Assembly (NCBI GenBank): GCA_020137815.1
Contig: CM035355.1
Span: 8,183,673-8,247,672, forward strand
DNA length: 64,000 bases
DNA from: Hormiphora californensis
Lineage: Eukaryota > Ctenophora > Tentaculata > Cydippida > Pleurobrachiidae
Direction: 5' to 3'
The translations under genes were made by a program, and so were the position numbers. The notes beneath the pieces are model-generated. The model was not told where the DNA came from and searched no databases. It saw nothing but the letters and a program-made list of their open reading frames with translations. How positions within the stretch are numbered: position 1 is the stretch's first letter; each line of letters starts with the position of its first letter. This document shows positions 43,780 through 55,855 of the stretch, piece by piece.

Positions 43780-45603
43780 TTAAAGACTGATGTCGAAAAC
43801 CAAATAAGGTCTTTCAGAGAAGGTAACAGTAGCATCGAACAGGTAGGTCTTCAGGCGAATACGGAAGGAGTCCTCTGAAGGTGCGTCTCTGAGGTTCTCC
43901 GGTAGGTTGTTCCAGACATGGGGGAGATATTGGGATATTCTCCTTTTTCCCAGTTTGCTCACTTTCACATTTCCAGAAAGTAGCTTTAACTTGTAATGGT
44001 CTACTTTACAGCTCTGACGAGTAGACTTCTGCACTGCAGTATTTTCATCATGTTCCACTAGATCCTGAAGGTACTGAGGGGCACTTCCATAATAGATCTT
44101 GTACCCTAGTAGACAGATTTTGAAAAATATCCTCTTCTCAATCGTAAGGATATGGGAATCACGGTAGAAGGGGTCCAGATCAACTTTCCTCTCTCTGACT
44201 CCATGGATGTACCTTATTACTTGATTCATTAGTCCTTTCAGCGGCTTGATGGTAGAGGCCGGTAGGTTGAAATACAGGGCATTGCAATAGTCCACTTTGG
44301 ATATGACCAGCTGGGAGGCAAGCATCAGACGTAGAGGTTTATCAATGAATCGGCGGATCTGCCAGAGGTTCCTCATAGTAACTCCAGCATTCCTCTTGAC
44401 CATGGAGATTTGACGTTTCATATCCATTTGTTCATCAAGATAGACACCAAGGGTCTTTCCCGATTTTCCAGCCATGTCCATGGGGGAAATGATGTTCCCA
44501 TTTAGCTCAAGAGTCAGGTCACTCTCCTCGCGTACAATATCCATCTTCTTCTTCTTTCCCAGGATAAGAAACTCAGTTTTATCCTCATTAACCATCAGTC
44601 TGTTCTCAATCATCCACGTTCTTACCTCCTCCAAACATTTCTCAATAGTCTCCTTTGAACCTGTCCAGCCTTCTACAGGGCAGAATCCGATGTATATAGT
44701 GCTATCATCTGCATAAAGTCGTATTGTGAGTCCATACTTCTTTACAATAGGTTCTAGTGGTTCCACATACAGGGCAAAGAGGACAGGACCAAGGAGAGAG
44801 CCTTGGGGTACTCCATATTTGAGAAAGAGCCTAGGTGAGAGGGCATCTCCAATTTTAACTTTATAGCTCCTGTCATTGAGATAGCTAGTGAACCATTCGA
44901 GTACCGTTGATCCAATTCCAAACCGCTTCTCCAGTCTCTTCAAAAGCTGAGGGTGGTCAATGGTATCAAATGCAGCCGAAAGATCAATTTGAACGACTGC
45001 CACAACATTTCCTCTGTCCATTTCCCCAAGGACATCATCAACGACTCGCACCATATGTGTCTCACAACTGTGGTGTGTTGATATCAAGGGAACCATCTGT
45101 TTGAAGTCAAACTCCTCGATCATCTCCTGTAGCTTTTTTGGATAAAATTCATCAGGCCTTTCCATGTGAAAGTTGAAGTCTCCCATGATTAATGGTGTCC
45201 CGACTTTACAGTTTAGTTCCTCAAGGTATCCCTTGAATTCATCCAGGAAGTGGCTCTGGGTATGAGGTGCCTTCTTCGAGTACGGTGGCCTATAGATGTT
45301 TACTAGCCGGTACATCTCACTAGCATTTCCAATAGTAGTCTCTGTACACTCAAAGGTCTTGAAACACTTGGTAGGTCCAGATTTAACACCCAGGTCCGCT
45401 CTGTATACCATTGCTACTCCACCACCAATCCTCTGCTTCCTCGGTGCCGAGTGGATTTCCCATCCTCTTTCCTTTATCTCATGATGTTTAGCATTGTCAC
45501 CTTTCCTCAGGTAGGTCTCTTGAAGAAGACAGATATCAACAAGCTGGTCCTCAAGGTGTTCCAGTACACCAGCAGTCTTATTGACAAGGGAGTTGCAGTT
45601 CAA
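43780..45603 (-). pseudogene. LINE ORF2: endonuclease fused to reverse transcriptase by deletion
   Basis: 607 codons. The N-terminus is an APE-type endonuclease (LVDICLLQETYL, GGGVAMVYR, LVNIYRPPYS, LIMGDFNFH, ISTHHS). It then jumps at about residue 180 straight into RT (VVDDVLGEMDRGN, QIDLSAAFDTIDH, GVPQGSLLGPVLFALY, LYADDSTIYIG) and ends with the usual FKICLLGYKI ... PHVWNNLPENLRD ... RIRLKTYLFD block. The last endonuclease motifs, the linker and the RT fingers (roughly 250-300 residues) are missing, yet the frame stays open. In RT the catalytic aspartates are present. The ATG at 45603 is the first in the frame, but translation may be coupled to ORF1, whose stop lies 11 bases upstream. Confidence 0.88.
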
Positions 45604-45614
45604 TGTTCCAACTC

Positions 45615-46832
45615 TTAGTGAGTTCTCCTTCTTTCCAAGAAGTCTCGTGCCTTCCGACTGTACTCGTTTTTTAACATCTCAGCTCCGGCTGTTCTACTCA
45701 TCAATCTCTCCTTCTCCATGATAAAGAAGGGACATTGGAAACTGTTCGCTGTGTGGGTGGTGGCATTGAGCTGATCGATCTTGCTTCGGCTACTTTTGCA
45801 GTTTGCACAGCATCTGGAGTCAACTTTTCTATCCTTCTTCACTTGACAATCCTTGAACCGATGATTTCCAGCACAGTAGGTACAAACTGGATCACCGCTG
45901 TCTCTCCTGGGGCACATCACTGAGTCTGATTTGTGACCATAGCGTTGACACTTGAAACATTGAACGATATGGAATCGATCCTTCACAATGTGGATTTGAA
46001 AATCAAGGTTAATTCTGTCATTCCTTTTGCGAACAATCTCCCGTATCTTTTTTGACATCTGGACAACTGCATATCGATCCTCCTTATGAAGAAAGATGAC
46101 TTTCAGTTCCTCTTGGTGACTTTCAACCTGCTCTTTGATTTCCTCATTTTTCCTCAGTATTTCACTGTACACTTCCTCGGCAGTGGTAATTTCTCCAGCA
46201 ATGTCTGAGATTGTAACTTTGGGATTGAGCTTCTTGGTGGTCAGAGTGGCTGTTGAAGTATCAAATTCAGATTTCAGCAGTTCTTCAGCTTTGTCTCGTT
46301 GAGACTTGTCCTTGAAAACTAGATTGGTATCCTCTTCATTCGAGCTGGTTCCATCAACTGGGATTGACTGCAGAGTCTTTCGTACCTTCGCCTTTACAAC
46401 TTTCCACTTTTCCAGTCCAACTTTCTCAAGTTTGAGGGTGTGCTTCTGTGGTGTCTTCTTGGGGCTGGGGTTGAGCAACTTTCCAGTATCATCAGTCTTC
46501 TCCTTGCCGTTTATCGCCTTCTGTATCATGTCTGGTATGTTTGCAAAACACTCCCGCATAGCCTCAAGCTCCTTGAGAACCTGTTCAGACCTATCCTGTC
46601 CCACTACTGCTCCTTCTTCTGACTTGGTCTTCACAAGGTCTTCCTGCTGCTTGTCCACCATTCTCAATAGGTTAATAGCAAAATTCCATAGAATATCTTT
46701 AGTGATACCCGCTGGGGGAGCTTTTTTACCTTGCAAGATTGGGTCCATATCCACAGGTAGATTATCTTTCATAAACGTGTCCAAATCTTTCCTCGTCCAT
46801 AACTTTAGCGGGATTGCCTTCAATGTCATCAC
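45615..46832 (-). CDS. LINE ORF1: gag-like zinc-knuckle protein
   Basis: 405 codons. The N-terminal 140 residues are charged. A middle region (KVKVRKT-like, TTAEEVYSEILRKNEEIKEQ) resembles an RNA-recognition or coiled-coil module. The C-terminal zinc knuckles are CFKCQRYGHKSDSVMC (CX2CX4HX6C), CTYCAGNHRFKDC (CX2CX3HX4C) and a third CCANCKSS block ending in H ... C. Such ORF1 proteins bind element RNA. The frame is intact. Confidence 0.85.
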   Translation of the reverse strand: MMTLKAIPLKLWTRKDLDTFMKDNLPVDMDPILQGKKAPPAGITKDILWNFAINLLRMVDKQQEDLVKTKSEEGAVVGQDRSEQVLKELEAMRECFANIPDMIQKAINGKEKTDDTGKLLNPSPKKTPQKHTLKLEKVGLEKWKVVKAKVRKTLQSIPVDGTSSNEEDTNLVFKDKSQRDKAEELLKSEFDTSTATLTTKKLNPKVTISDIAGEITTAEEVYSEILRKNEEIKEQVESHQEELKVIFLHKEDRYAVVQMSKKIREIVRKRNDRINLDFQIHIVKDRFHIVQCFKCQRYGHKSDSVMCPRRDSGDPVCTYCAGNHRFKDCQVKKDRKVDSRCCANCKSSRSKIDQLNATTHTANSFQCPFFIMEKERLMSRTAGAEMLKNEYSRKARDFLERRRTH

Positions 46833-47041
46833 TAGCTACGATCTGCAGGATAAATTCAAGGCCTCGCCTAACGACAACTAGTGTCAATCCTCCGGGTCAG
46901 ATCCGGTCTTCTCTTGTCTTAGGCCTTGTCTTTCTCACACAGAAACTGTTACCAGTCTCTGATAAACCCAGAAAAGACAAAACAGAAAAGTATAAAGAGC
47001 CGAATATATACCAAAGAACTTAGCGAATTGGAAAAACGAAA

Positions 47042-47080
47042 CCTCAAATTAATTTGTTTAAAGTAGTGTTGAAAAGTTTG
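47042..47080. repeat. Short dispersed repeat shared with 60535-60575
   Basis: The phrase AATTAATTTGTTTAAAGTAG plus TGTTGAAAAGTTT occurs here and, inverted, at about 60540-60577, where it is extended into a perfect palindrome. Confidence 0.8.
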
Positions 47081-47324
47081 ACACATATATGTTTGTAATT
47101 AATGTTATATTAATAACGGTGCATACACCGCGAGAGTTATTGTCAGAATTGTATTGAGTGTATGTGATATTATAGTCATAATCTGATGTTTGCGTCTGTC
47201 AAATATGAATTATTGGGTCTTGAACTATTTACTTTTTTGCATTGCTTCAAATCTTGTTCGCTCAATTGCCATGCTATTATAGTCTATAGATAATGGAACT
47301 TCATAATTCCTTCGCTTTCTTAGG

Positions 47325-47570
47325 GTCAGCACACACCAAAGTTTAAATTAAAATTTTAAACCCGCACACACCAGCGCTGATAAAATTTCTCTCCCCCATT
47401 CTATAAGTAACAATCTCGCGCACCATTTTAACGGTCGCGTTGGATGACAAAATCATTTTATCATCCAACGCGATCGTCAAAATCGCGTCTCGGTTACGGT
47501 CCATCATTCTGTTTTTTTCTACAAAATTAAATTTTAATTTGGCACAAGACCGGGTAACCACCGTTTATCT
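47325..47570. mobile_element. Possible foldback MITE with central hairpin
   Basis: The centre forms the stem CGCGTTGGATGA / TCATCCAACGCG (about 47436-47472). The outer parts share AAATTAAAATTT words in inverse orientation. Ends and target duplication are unclear. Confidence 0.5.
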
Positions 47571-47649
47571 TGGTATTTTTAGAGCAATCACTTACACACT
47601 ATCATGGCTTGGTATACGGAGGTATTCCAGGAAGAAGAACAGGGGAAGA

Positions 47650-47920
47650 GAGAAGTGAGAAAGATATGAAGTTGAAGAAGAGAGAGATGTGAAGTGGGAG
47701 AAGAGAGAGAGAGATATATTGAGAAGCGAAAATGGAAGTAAAAAGTGATCATGTGTGGACCTCGATAGATGATCAGAAAGGAGATTGGGAGAAAGGGGAA
47801 GAGAGAGATAGAAGGAGAGAAACAGAAGGAGAGAGAGATAGAAGGAGAGAGATAGAAGGAGAGAGATAGAAAGAGAGAGATAGAAGGAGAGAGAGAGATA
47901 GAAGGAGAGAGAGATAGCCG
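47650..47920. repeat. GA-rich GATAGAAGGAGAGA repeat
   Basis: Irregular purine-rich repeat, mainly GAAGGAGAGAGATA units, without coding value. Confidence 0.92.
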
Positions 47921-48720
47921 TTTAGGAAGACCAATTTTGACTCGCTTTTGCGTTCATGGTGGTACGGGAATAATCACGCACCTGATCTTCTCCCAATCTT
48001 TATCTCACTTTTTATCTTTAATCGTGCACATTTGTGCAATTTGAAAATTTGTTGGCAGTGGAAAGGAGATAATCAATGCTTAAATTTTATTTCTGTGGCC
48101 CTTAATTTCACTTATTTTTTTCTCTAGTAAGTAGAAATAGGTATGGCACACTTACTGTTATCTCACAGATAGAGAATTTAAAGCATAATTCCACTAAAAT
48201 ACTATGTATGTGATATAGAATTAAGTAATAGTAGTTTACTAAAATACTATGTGATATAGAATTAAGTAATAGTAGTTTACATCAGTCTAACAGACATGTG
48301 TGAAAAACGAAGCATATATTGAGACAAAGAATTTCTTCTTAGTGGTTTTATATCCAGTCCGCCAGCCCCTGCCTGATTAAATCTGTATTGTCTCCCACTC
48401 TAAGGTGGATTAAACTAAACCTATTTAGCACGTAGTATAATAGTTTAAAATACTTAACACACTTTAACTCAGTCTAGATCACCACACACCTGGTGGTGTT
48501 GTAATCTACTTTACAGTTCTCTGAGCTCAAGAAATCTAAAATCCCTCTTTAAATGAACATATAATATCACGTTTAGGGCATATTAATAACAATAATAATA
48601 ATAATAATAATATAAGTTTTTGTATACCGCCCAGGCAAAACAGGGCCAGCAAACTGAATTTTGACTGACACTGCTCAGCGTCAGAGCGGTATACCTAAAT
48701 TATAACACCTTCCTTACTTA
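47921..48720. other. Non-coding stretch, minor repeats
   Basis: Contains a direct duplication of ACTAAAATACTATGTATGTG-like sequence (48195-48290), an (AAT)n tract (48587-48610) and a small inverted repeat with GTATACCGC and GCGGTATAC ends (48623-48692). No gene is recognised. Confidence 0.55.
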
Positions 48721-48739
48721 TGACAGGCAATTTTGCATT

Positions 48740-50060
48740 TGCGGGCATCGCACTATAGACGCAGTACCCACGTACTATAGACGCATTATAAACGCATTAT
48801 AAACGCATTATAAACGCATTATAGACACACGCAATATAGACGCAATTTCGTAAGCAGCACTATAGACGCAATATAGACGCATTATAACAGCAATATAAAC
48901 GCATTTTTATAGACGCGACGCAGTATAGCCGCATTATAGGCGCACTACCCACCCCAAAATCACCTTATAGACGCACTATAGACGCATTATAGACTGACTA
49001 TAGCAGCACCATAAACGCTACATAGACCCATATAGACGCATGATAGCAGCATTATAGACGCAAATCGCTTTTTATAGACGCCGCGTCTATAAAAAACGTG
49101 CTTTTTTAAGAAGCACTATAGACGTACTTCAGGCTACAGTGCGATATTTGAGGCGCAGTTGGGCGTTTTATAAACGCATTTTGTCGCATATAAAAGGAAG
49201 CAGTATAGACGCATTATAGACGCATTATAGCCGCATGTGTGCGAAATCGATAAAGACGCAATATAGACGCAAAATAAGAAGGAGAGGGAGGGAGAGGGAA
49301 GGAGGGAGGGAGAGGGAAGGAGAGGGAAAGAGAGGGAGGGACTGAGGGAGGAATACAGGGACAGAAACAGAGACAGACGGATAAAGACCTGAGACAGAAG
49401 GACAGAGTAAGATGGAAAGAGAGTAAGATGGAAAGAGAGTGATATATAGGGACGGAGTGAGACAGAAAAAGACAGAGATGGAAACAAACGGACAGAGACA
49501 GACGGACGGACAAACACGCGCTTACTATCTCCCTCTCTGTCTCACTCTCTCTCTCTCCATCTTAATCTCTCTCCATCTTACTCTGTCCGTCTGTCTCAGA
49601 TCTGTGTCCATCTGTCTCTGTCTGATCTGTCTCTGTATCCCTCCCTCTTTCCCTCTCCTTCCCTCTCCCTCCCTCCCTCCCTCCATCCCTCTAGTCTCTC
49701 TCCCTCTCCTTCTTATTTTGCGTCTATATTGCGTCTTTATCGATTTCGCACACATGCGGCTATAATGCGTCTATAATGCGTCTATACTGCTTCCTTTTAT
49801 ATGCGACAAAAATGCGTTTATAGTTCGCAAGCCCAAATGCGGGTCAACTCATAGTGCTCTTAAAAAGCAGTTTTGTGGGCGTCTATGCGTTTGCTCTATA
49901 TGCTGCTATATGCGTCTATAGTGCTGCTTTAAAAAAATGGCAACGTTTTTTTTTTAGAAAAGCGCTATCTGGTCCGTCTATAAAAAGCGATATTGCTGTT
50001 ATGAGCTCTATATTGCGTCTATAGCTGCTCAATTTCGTCTATATGGGTCTATGTACGGTT
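48740..50060. mobile_element. Foldback built of TATAGACGCA repeats
   Basis: The left half consists of irregular ATTATAGACGCA / ATTATAAACGCA words. The right half holds their inverse complement (TGCGTCTATA). The best arms are 49131-49300 and 49695-49850. They enclose a purine- then pyrimidine-rich core (GGAGAGGGAGGG ... CCCTCCCTCTCC) that is itself inverted. The right end runs into the homopolymer artefact. Confidence 0.8.
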
Positions 50061-50061
50061 T

Positions 50062-52482
50062 GGAAAAAAAAAAAAGGGGGGGGGGGGGGGCCCAAAAAGG
50101 GGTTTCCCCCCCTTTTTAAAAAAATTTCCTTTTTGGGGGTTTTTCCCAAATTTTTTTGGGTTTTTTTTTAAAGGGGGTTTTAAAAAAATTTTTTTTAAAA
50201 AAAAAAAGGGGGGGAAAAAAAAAAAAACCCAAAAAAAAAAACCCCCCCAAAAAAATTTTTAAAAAAAAAATTTTTTTTATTAAAAAATTTTTTTAAAAAA
50301 AAAAAAGGGGAAAAAAAAAAATTAAAAAAAAAAAACCCAAAAAACCGGGAAAAAATTTTTTTTTGGTTTCCCAAAAAAAAAGGCCCCAAAAAAAAAAAGG
50401 GGGGGGGAAATTTTTTTTTTTTTCCCCCGGGAAAAACCCCCAAAAAACCCCCCAAAAAAAAAGGGTTTTTTAAGGCCCCCCCCCCCCCCGGGGCCCTTTT
50501 TAAAAAAAGGTTTTTAAATTTTTTGGGGGGAAAATTTTTAAGCTCCAAAAGGGGGGGGCCTTTCCCCCCCCGGGGGGGGGGCCCCCCCTTTTTGGGGGGG
50601 GCCCCCGGAAATTTTATTTTTTTTTTGGGGGGGGGAAAAAAATTTTGGGGGGGGGGGGTTTTTTTGGGGGGGGGTTTTTTTTTTGGGGGCCCCCCAAACT
50701 TGGGGCCCCCTTAAAAAACCCCTTTTTTTGGGGTTTTTTTTTCCCCTTTTTTTTTTTTCCCCGGGTTTTTTTGGGGGCCCCTTCTTTTCCCCAAAAAATT
50801 TTTTTTTTTTTAAAAAAGGGGAAAAAAATTTTGGGTTTTTAAAAAATTTTAAAAAAATTTTTTTTTTAAAATTTTCCCCAAAACCCCCCCCCCCCCCCCA
50901 AAAAAATTTCCCCCAGCACCCAAAATTTTTTTAAAAAAAATTTTTTTTTTTTTCCCCCTTTTTTTTGGGGGGGGAAAAAGGCCCCCCAAAAAAACAACCC
51001 CCCCCCAAATTTTTAAAAAAAAAAAACCCCCCCCTTAAAAAAAAAACCCTTTTTTCCCCTTTTGGTTTTTTTAAAAAAAACCCCCAAAAAAACCCCCCCC
51101 TTTTTTCCCCCCCTTTGGGGGTTTTTTAAGTTTTAAAAAAAAAATTTTAAAACCCAGGGGAAAAAAAAAACCCCAGAAAAAAAAACCCAAAAAAGGGGGC
51201 CCCGGGGGGTCCCAAAAGGGGGGGGGCCCCTTTTTCCCCCCCCCCCCCCCCCCCCAAAAAAAAACCCCCCCCCCCCAAAAAAAAACCCCCCCCCCCCCCT
51301 TTTCCCCCCAAAAAACCCCCCCCCCCAAAAGGGGGGGGGGAAGGGGGGGGAAAAACCCCCAAAAAAAAAATTTAAAAAACCCCCCCCCCCCGGGTTTAAA
51401 ATTTTTTTCTTAAAAATTTTTTAAAAACCCCCCCCAAAATTTTTTTAAAAAATTTTTAAACCCCCGGGGGAAAAAAATTTTTTTTGGGGGTTTTTTTTGG
51501 GAAAAATTTTTTTTTTTTTTAAGGGGGTGTGAAAGGGTTTGGGGGGGTTTTTTTTGGGGCCTTTTTCCCCCCCCCCAGGTTTGGGGGGGTTTTAAAAATT
51601 TTCCCTTTTTTTTCCCCCCCCAAAAAAAATTTTAAAAAAATTTTAAAAAGAAGGGGGCCCCCTTTTTTTTTTTTTCCCCCTTTTTTAAAAAAGGCCAAAA
51701 CCAAAAAAAGGGGGTTTGGGGGAAACCCCCCAAAAATTTTTTAAAAGGGGGGAAAAACCCCTTTCCCCCCCCCCCCCAACCAACCTTTTTCCCCCCTTTT
51801 TTTTCCCCCCCCCCCTTTTTTCCCCCCCCCCCCTTTTTTTTTCGGTTTTTTTTTTTTAAAAAAAAATTCCCTTTTGCCCCCCCCCAAACCCCCGGGCCCC
51901 CCCCCCCAAAAAAAACCTTTTTTCCCCCCCTTTTAAAAATTTCCCCCCAAACCCCCCTCCCTTTTTTCCCCCAAAACCCCCCCCTTTTTTCCCCCCAAAA
52001 AAGGGGGGGGAAAAACCCCCGGGGGAAAAAAAAAAGGGGGGGGAAAAAAAAAAAAAAAGGTTTTTCCCCCCCCCCCCCTTTTCCCCCCCCTTCCCCAACC
52101 AAAAAGGGGGGTAAAAAAAGGGTTTTAAGGGTTTTTTTAATTTTTAAACCCCCCCAAAATTGGGGCCCCCTCCTTGGGGCCTTTTTTTTGGAATTCCCCC
52201 GTTAAAAAAAAAAAAGGCCCTTTTAAAATTTTTTTGGGGGGGAAAAAAATTTTTAAAGGTTTTGGGGGCCCAAAAAAATAACCAAAAAAACCCCCCAAAA
52301 AAAAAAACCAAACCCCGAAAAAATTTTTTAAAAAACCCCCCTTTTCCCCCAAAAGGGAAAAACCCCCCGGGGGCCCCCCCAAAAAAATTTTTTAAACCCC
52401 CCTTTTTTTTTAAAAAAAAAACCCCCCCCCCCCAAGAAAACCCCCCCCCCCCCTTTTTTTTCCCCAAAAAAATTTTAAACCC

Positions 52483-52516
<34 letters not shown>

Positions 52517-54885
52517 GGGGGCCCCTTTTTCCCCCTTTCCCAAAGGGAAAAGGGGGGGTTTTTTTTTCCCCCCCCAAAGGGGGGCCCAAAAAAAAGCCGA
52601 GGGCCCCCCCCTTTTTTTTTTTTAAAAAAAGGGGAAAAAAACTCCAAAATTTTTTTTTGGAAATTGGCCCCCCGGGGGAAAAAAAACCCGGGGCCCCCTT
52701 TTTTTTTTTTCCCCCCCTTTTTTTTACCCCAAAAAAAAAAAGGGGTTTTTGGGGTTTTTTTTAAAAGGGGAAATTTTTACAAGGGCCCCCCACGGCCCCC
52801 CTAAAAGGGGGGGCCCCTTCAAAAAAAAATTTTCCCTTTTAAAAAAAAATTTTTAAAATTTTTAAACTTGGGAAAAAAAACCCTTTTTAAAAAAAAAGGG
52901 GTTTTAAAAACCCCTTTTTTCCCCCCTTTTTTTTTTTTCCCCAATTTCCCCCTTTTTTCCCAAAAAGGCCCTTTTCCCTTCCCCCCCCTTTTAAAAATTT
53001 TTTCCAAAAAAACTGGGCCCCCCCCGGGGGGGGGGGTTTTTTTTTTTTTAAAAATTTTTAAAAAGGGGAAATTTTTTTAAAAAATTTTGGGGGGGGCCCC
53101 CCGGGGGGGGAAAAAAAGGGGGGAAAAAAACCCCCTGGGGGAAACCCCCGAAAACCCTTTTTCCCCCCAAAAAAAAAACCCCGGGCCCCGGTTCCCAAAA
53201 CCCCCCTTTCCCAAAACCCCCCCCTTTTTTTAAAAAACCCCCCCCCCCCCAAAAAAAAAAACTTTTTTCAAAATTTCCCTTAAACCCCAAAACCCCCCCA
53301 AATTTTTTGGGGGGGTTTTCCCCCCCCCTTTTTTTCCGGGGGGGGTTAAAAATAATTAAAAAACCCCCCCCCCCGGGGGGGTTTTTTTCTGAAAAAAAGG
53401 GGGGGGCCCCCCCCCCAAAAAAAAAAACCCCCCCTTTTTAAAAAAATTTTTAAACCCCCCCTCCCCAATTTGGAATTTAAAAAAAATTTTTTAAAAAAAA
53501 CCCAAAAATTTACAAAAAATTTTCCCCAAAAAAAATTTTTTTTAAAAAAACCCCCGGGTTTTTTTTAAAAAAAAAATTTTTTTCCCAAAAAAAACCCCCC
53601 CCTTAAAATTTTTTTTAAAAAAGGGGTTGGGGGGAAAAAACCCCCCCAAAAAAAAACTTCCCCTTTTTTTCCCCCCCCCAAAACCCCCAAAATTAAAAAA
53701 CCCCAAAAAAAATTTAAACCCCCCCCCCCTTAAAAAAATTTTCCCCCCCCCCCCCCAAAAGGGGAAAAACCTTTTTTAAAAAATTTCCCGAAATTTTCCC
53801 CCCCAATCCCCCCCCCCCCCCGAAAACCCCCCAAAAAATTCCCCCTTCCCCTTTCCCCCCCCCCCCCGGGAAAAAAACCTTTTTCCCCCTTTTTTTCCCC
53901 CCGGGGGGGTTTTTTTTTTTAAAAAAAAAAAAAAAATTTTTTTTTTTTTTTTTTTTCCCCTTTTTTTTTTTTTTAAAAAGGCCACCGGGCCCCCCCCAAT
54001 TTTAAACCTCGGGGGGGTTTTGGGGGGGGAAAACCCCCCCCCCCCCCCCCTTTTTTAAAAAAAAAAAGGGGGGGAAAAAAAAAAAAAAAAAATTTAAATT
54101 TTTTCCCCCCCCCCCCCCCCCCCCCCCTTCCCCCTTTTTCCCCCCCCCCCCCCCCCTTTCCCCCCAAACCCCCCCCCCCCCCCCCCCCTTTTTTTCCCCC
54201 CCCCCCCCCCCCCCCCCTTTCCCCCCCCCCCCCCCCCCCCCCCCCCTTTTTTTTCCCCCCCCCCCCCCCCCCCAAAAAAACCCCAAAAACCCCCCCCCTC
54301 CCCAAAAAAAACCCCCCCCCCTTTTTTTTTTGGGGGGTTTTCCCCGGGCCCCCCTTTTTCCCCCCCCCGGGTTTTTTCCCCCCCCCCAAATGGGCCCCCC
54401 CCTTTTTTTCACCCCCCGGCCCCTTTTTTGGGTTTCCCCCCCTTTCCCCCCCCCCCTTCCCCCCCCCCTTTCCCCCCTTTTTTTTTTTTATTTCCCCCCC
54501 CCTTCCCCCCTTTTTTCCTTTTTTTTTTTTTTCCCCCCGGGCCCCCCCCCCAAACCCCCTTTTTTCCCCCCCCCCCCCCCCCCCCCCCACCCCCCCCCCG
54601 CCCCCCCCCCCCCCGGCCCCAACCGGGGTCCCCCCCCCCCCAATTTGGGGGTTTCCTTCCCCCTTTCCCCCCTTTTTTAAAAACCCCCCCGGAAAAAAAA
54701 AAATTTTTCCCCCCCAAAAAAAAAACCCCAAAAAACCCCCCCCCAAAACCCCCCGGGGCCCTTTCCCCCCCCCCCGGGTTTTTTAAAAAAAACCCCCCCC
54801 CCCCTTTTAAAGGGGGGGAAAAAACCCCGGGGGGCCCCCCCCCCCCCCTTTTTTCCCCCCCAAAAAAACCCATTTAGGGGGGGCA
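50062..54885. other. Homopolymer-run artefact sequence
   Basis: For about 4.8 kb nearly every base belongs to a run of three or more identical bases (for example AAAAAGGGGTTTCCCC), with very few isolated bases. No natural genomic class looks like this. It resembles base calls from failing traces or an unpolished consensus. All ORFs inside, many of them Gly/Pro/Phe/Lys-only, are meaningless. Real length and content are unknown. Confidence 0.93.
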
Positions 54886-55381
54886 TGATTATCCCGTGAT
54901 TTCTAACTACCAAATCCCTTCACAATTATGCAATTTTATAGGGGCATTACATCCACACCATTCTTATCATCCTAAGGAACCATCAAAAATCTTGGACTCT
55001 TTTGAATTTCTCCCCCTCCCCCACTCTTCTTTCCCTACCCTCCCCCCCCCCCCCCCTCTCCCTCCCCTCTCCCCCTCCTCCACCCCCCCCATTTCACCCC
55101 GCCCCCCCACCCCACCCCCCACTCCCCACCATATTAATAAAAAAAATCCCTTAACCCACATAGAGACTACATATTCCACCACCAACCAACGGGAAAAAAG
55201 ATAAAAGGAACAAAAATTACTCCCCGCCAATCCATTCCACTCAATCATAACGCTCCCAGAAAAAATCCCCAAACCTCTAAAATTTAAACTCCTTCCTAGA
55301 CTCCACAATTATAAACTCAGCGAGTAAATTCAGTTTAGGAGGGATTTAAACTCGAGGAGACATGAACAATCAGTAAACATC
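54886..55381. other. Low-quality transition zone
   Basis: Sequence regains complexity but stays C/A-biased, with long C runs (55040-55130), as expected at the edge of a poor read. No gene seen. Confidence 0.6.
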
Positions 55382-55450
55382 AGGAACCAATCAGAGCTCG
55401 TTATTTAGGGCACGTGACTGGTTATCAGCCAATCAGGGACCAGTATTTCC
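55382..55450 (-). promoter_or_regulatory. Dispersed CCAAT / E-box element, copy 4 (inverted)
   Basis: Contains CCAATCAGAGCTCG, GGGCACGTGACTGG and AGCCAATCAGGGACCAG. One substitution alters the E-box flank (GGCACGTGAC). Confidence 0.6.
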
Positions 55451-55562
55451 TGATTTAAACTCGAGACATGAACAATCAGTAAACAATAAAACGTGTCTTT
55501 TGGCACAAAACCTGCATCCCTGTATTTGTATTGCAGCTGGCAGCTGGCAGCATTTCTGTGGG

Positions 55563-55565
<3 letters not shown>

Positions 55566-55656
<91 letters not shown>

Positions 55657-55667
55657 TCACTCGCTAT

Positions 55668-55750
<83 letters not shown>

Positions 55751-55759
55751 ACTCGCTAT

Positions 55760-55802
<43 letters not shown>
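55566..55802. repeat. (TC)n microsatellite with duplicated block
   Basis: TC repeat with the interruption CACTCACTCGCTATTTATCTC occurring twice (about 55653 and 55746), split here as CACTCACTCGC and TATTTATCTC. Confidence 0.97.
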
Positions 55803-55806
<4 letters not shown>

Positions 55807-55855
55807 GGCGGGATGCAAAATGCCAGTATAGCTTCAATCAAATTCGTTTTAGTAA

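Larger units (their letters stand above)
43430..47030 (-). mobile_element. Two-ORF non-LTR retrotransposon (LINE), internally deleted
   Basis: Minus-strand element with a 5' leader (about 46833-47030), ORF1 (46832-45615), ORF2 (45603-43780) and a 3' end in a (TTG)n tail at about 43432-43453 (seen as CAACAACAA on the plus strand). The order and motifs fit the CR1/L2/Jockey superfamily. It is inserted upstream of the chitinase start array. ORF2 lacks the region between endonuclease and RT, so this copy cannot be autonomous. Confidence 0.85.

Noticed and set aside
50195-54877. Long Gly/Phe/Pro/Lys ORFs as structural or silk-like proteins
   Set aside because: They lie wholly in the homopolymer-run artefact and exist in several frames and on both strands at once.
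54900-55820. Ser-Leu repeat ORFs (also at 24.6-25.1, 28.0, 29.1, 37.8 and 49.1 kb)
   Set aside because: They are translations of TC/GA microsatellites, open in all frames.
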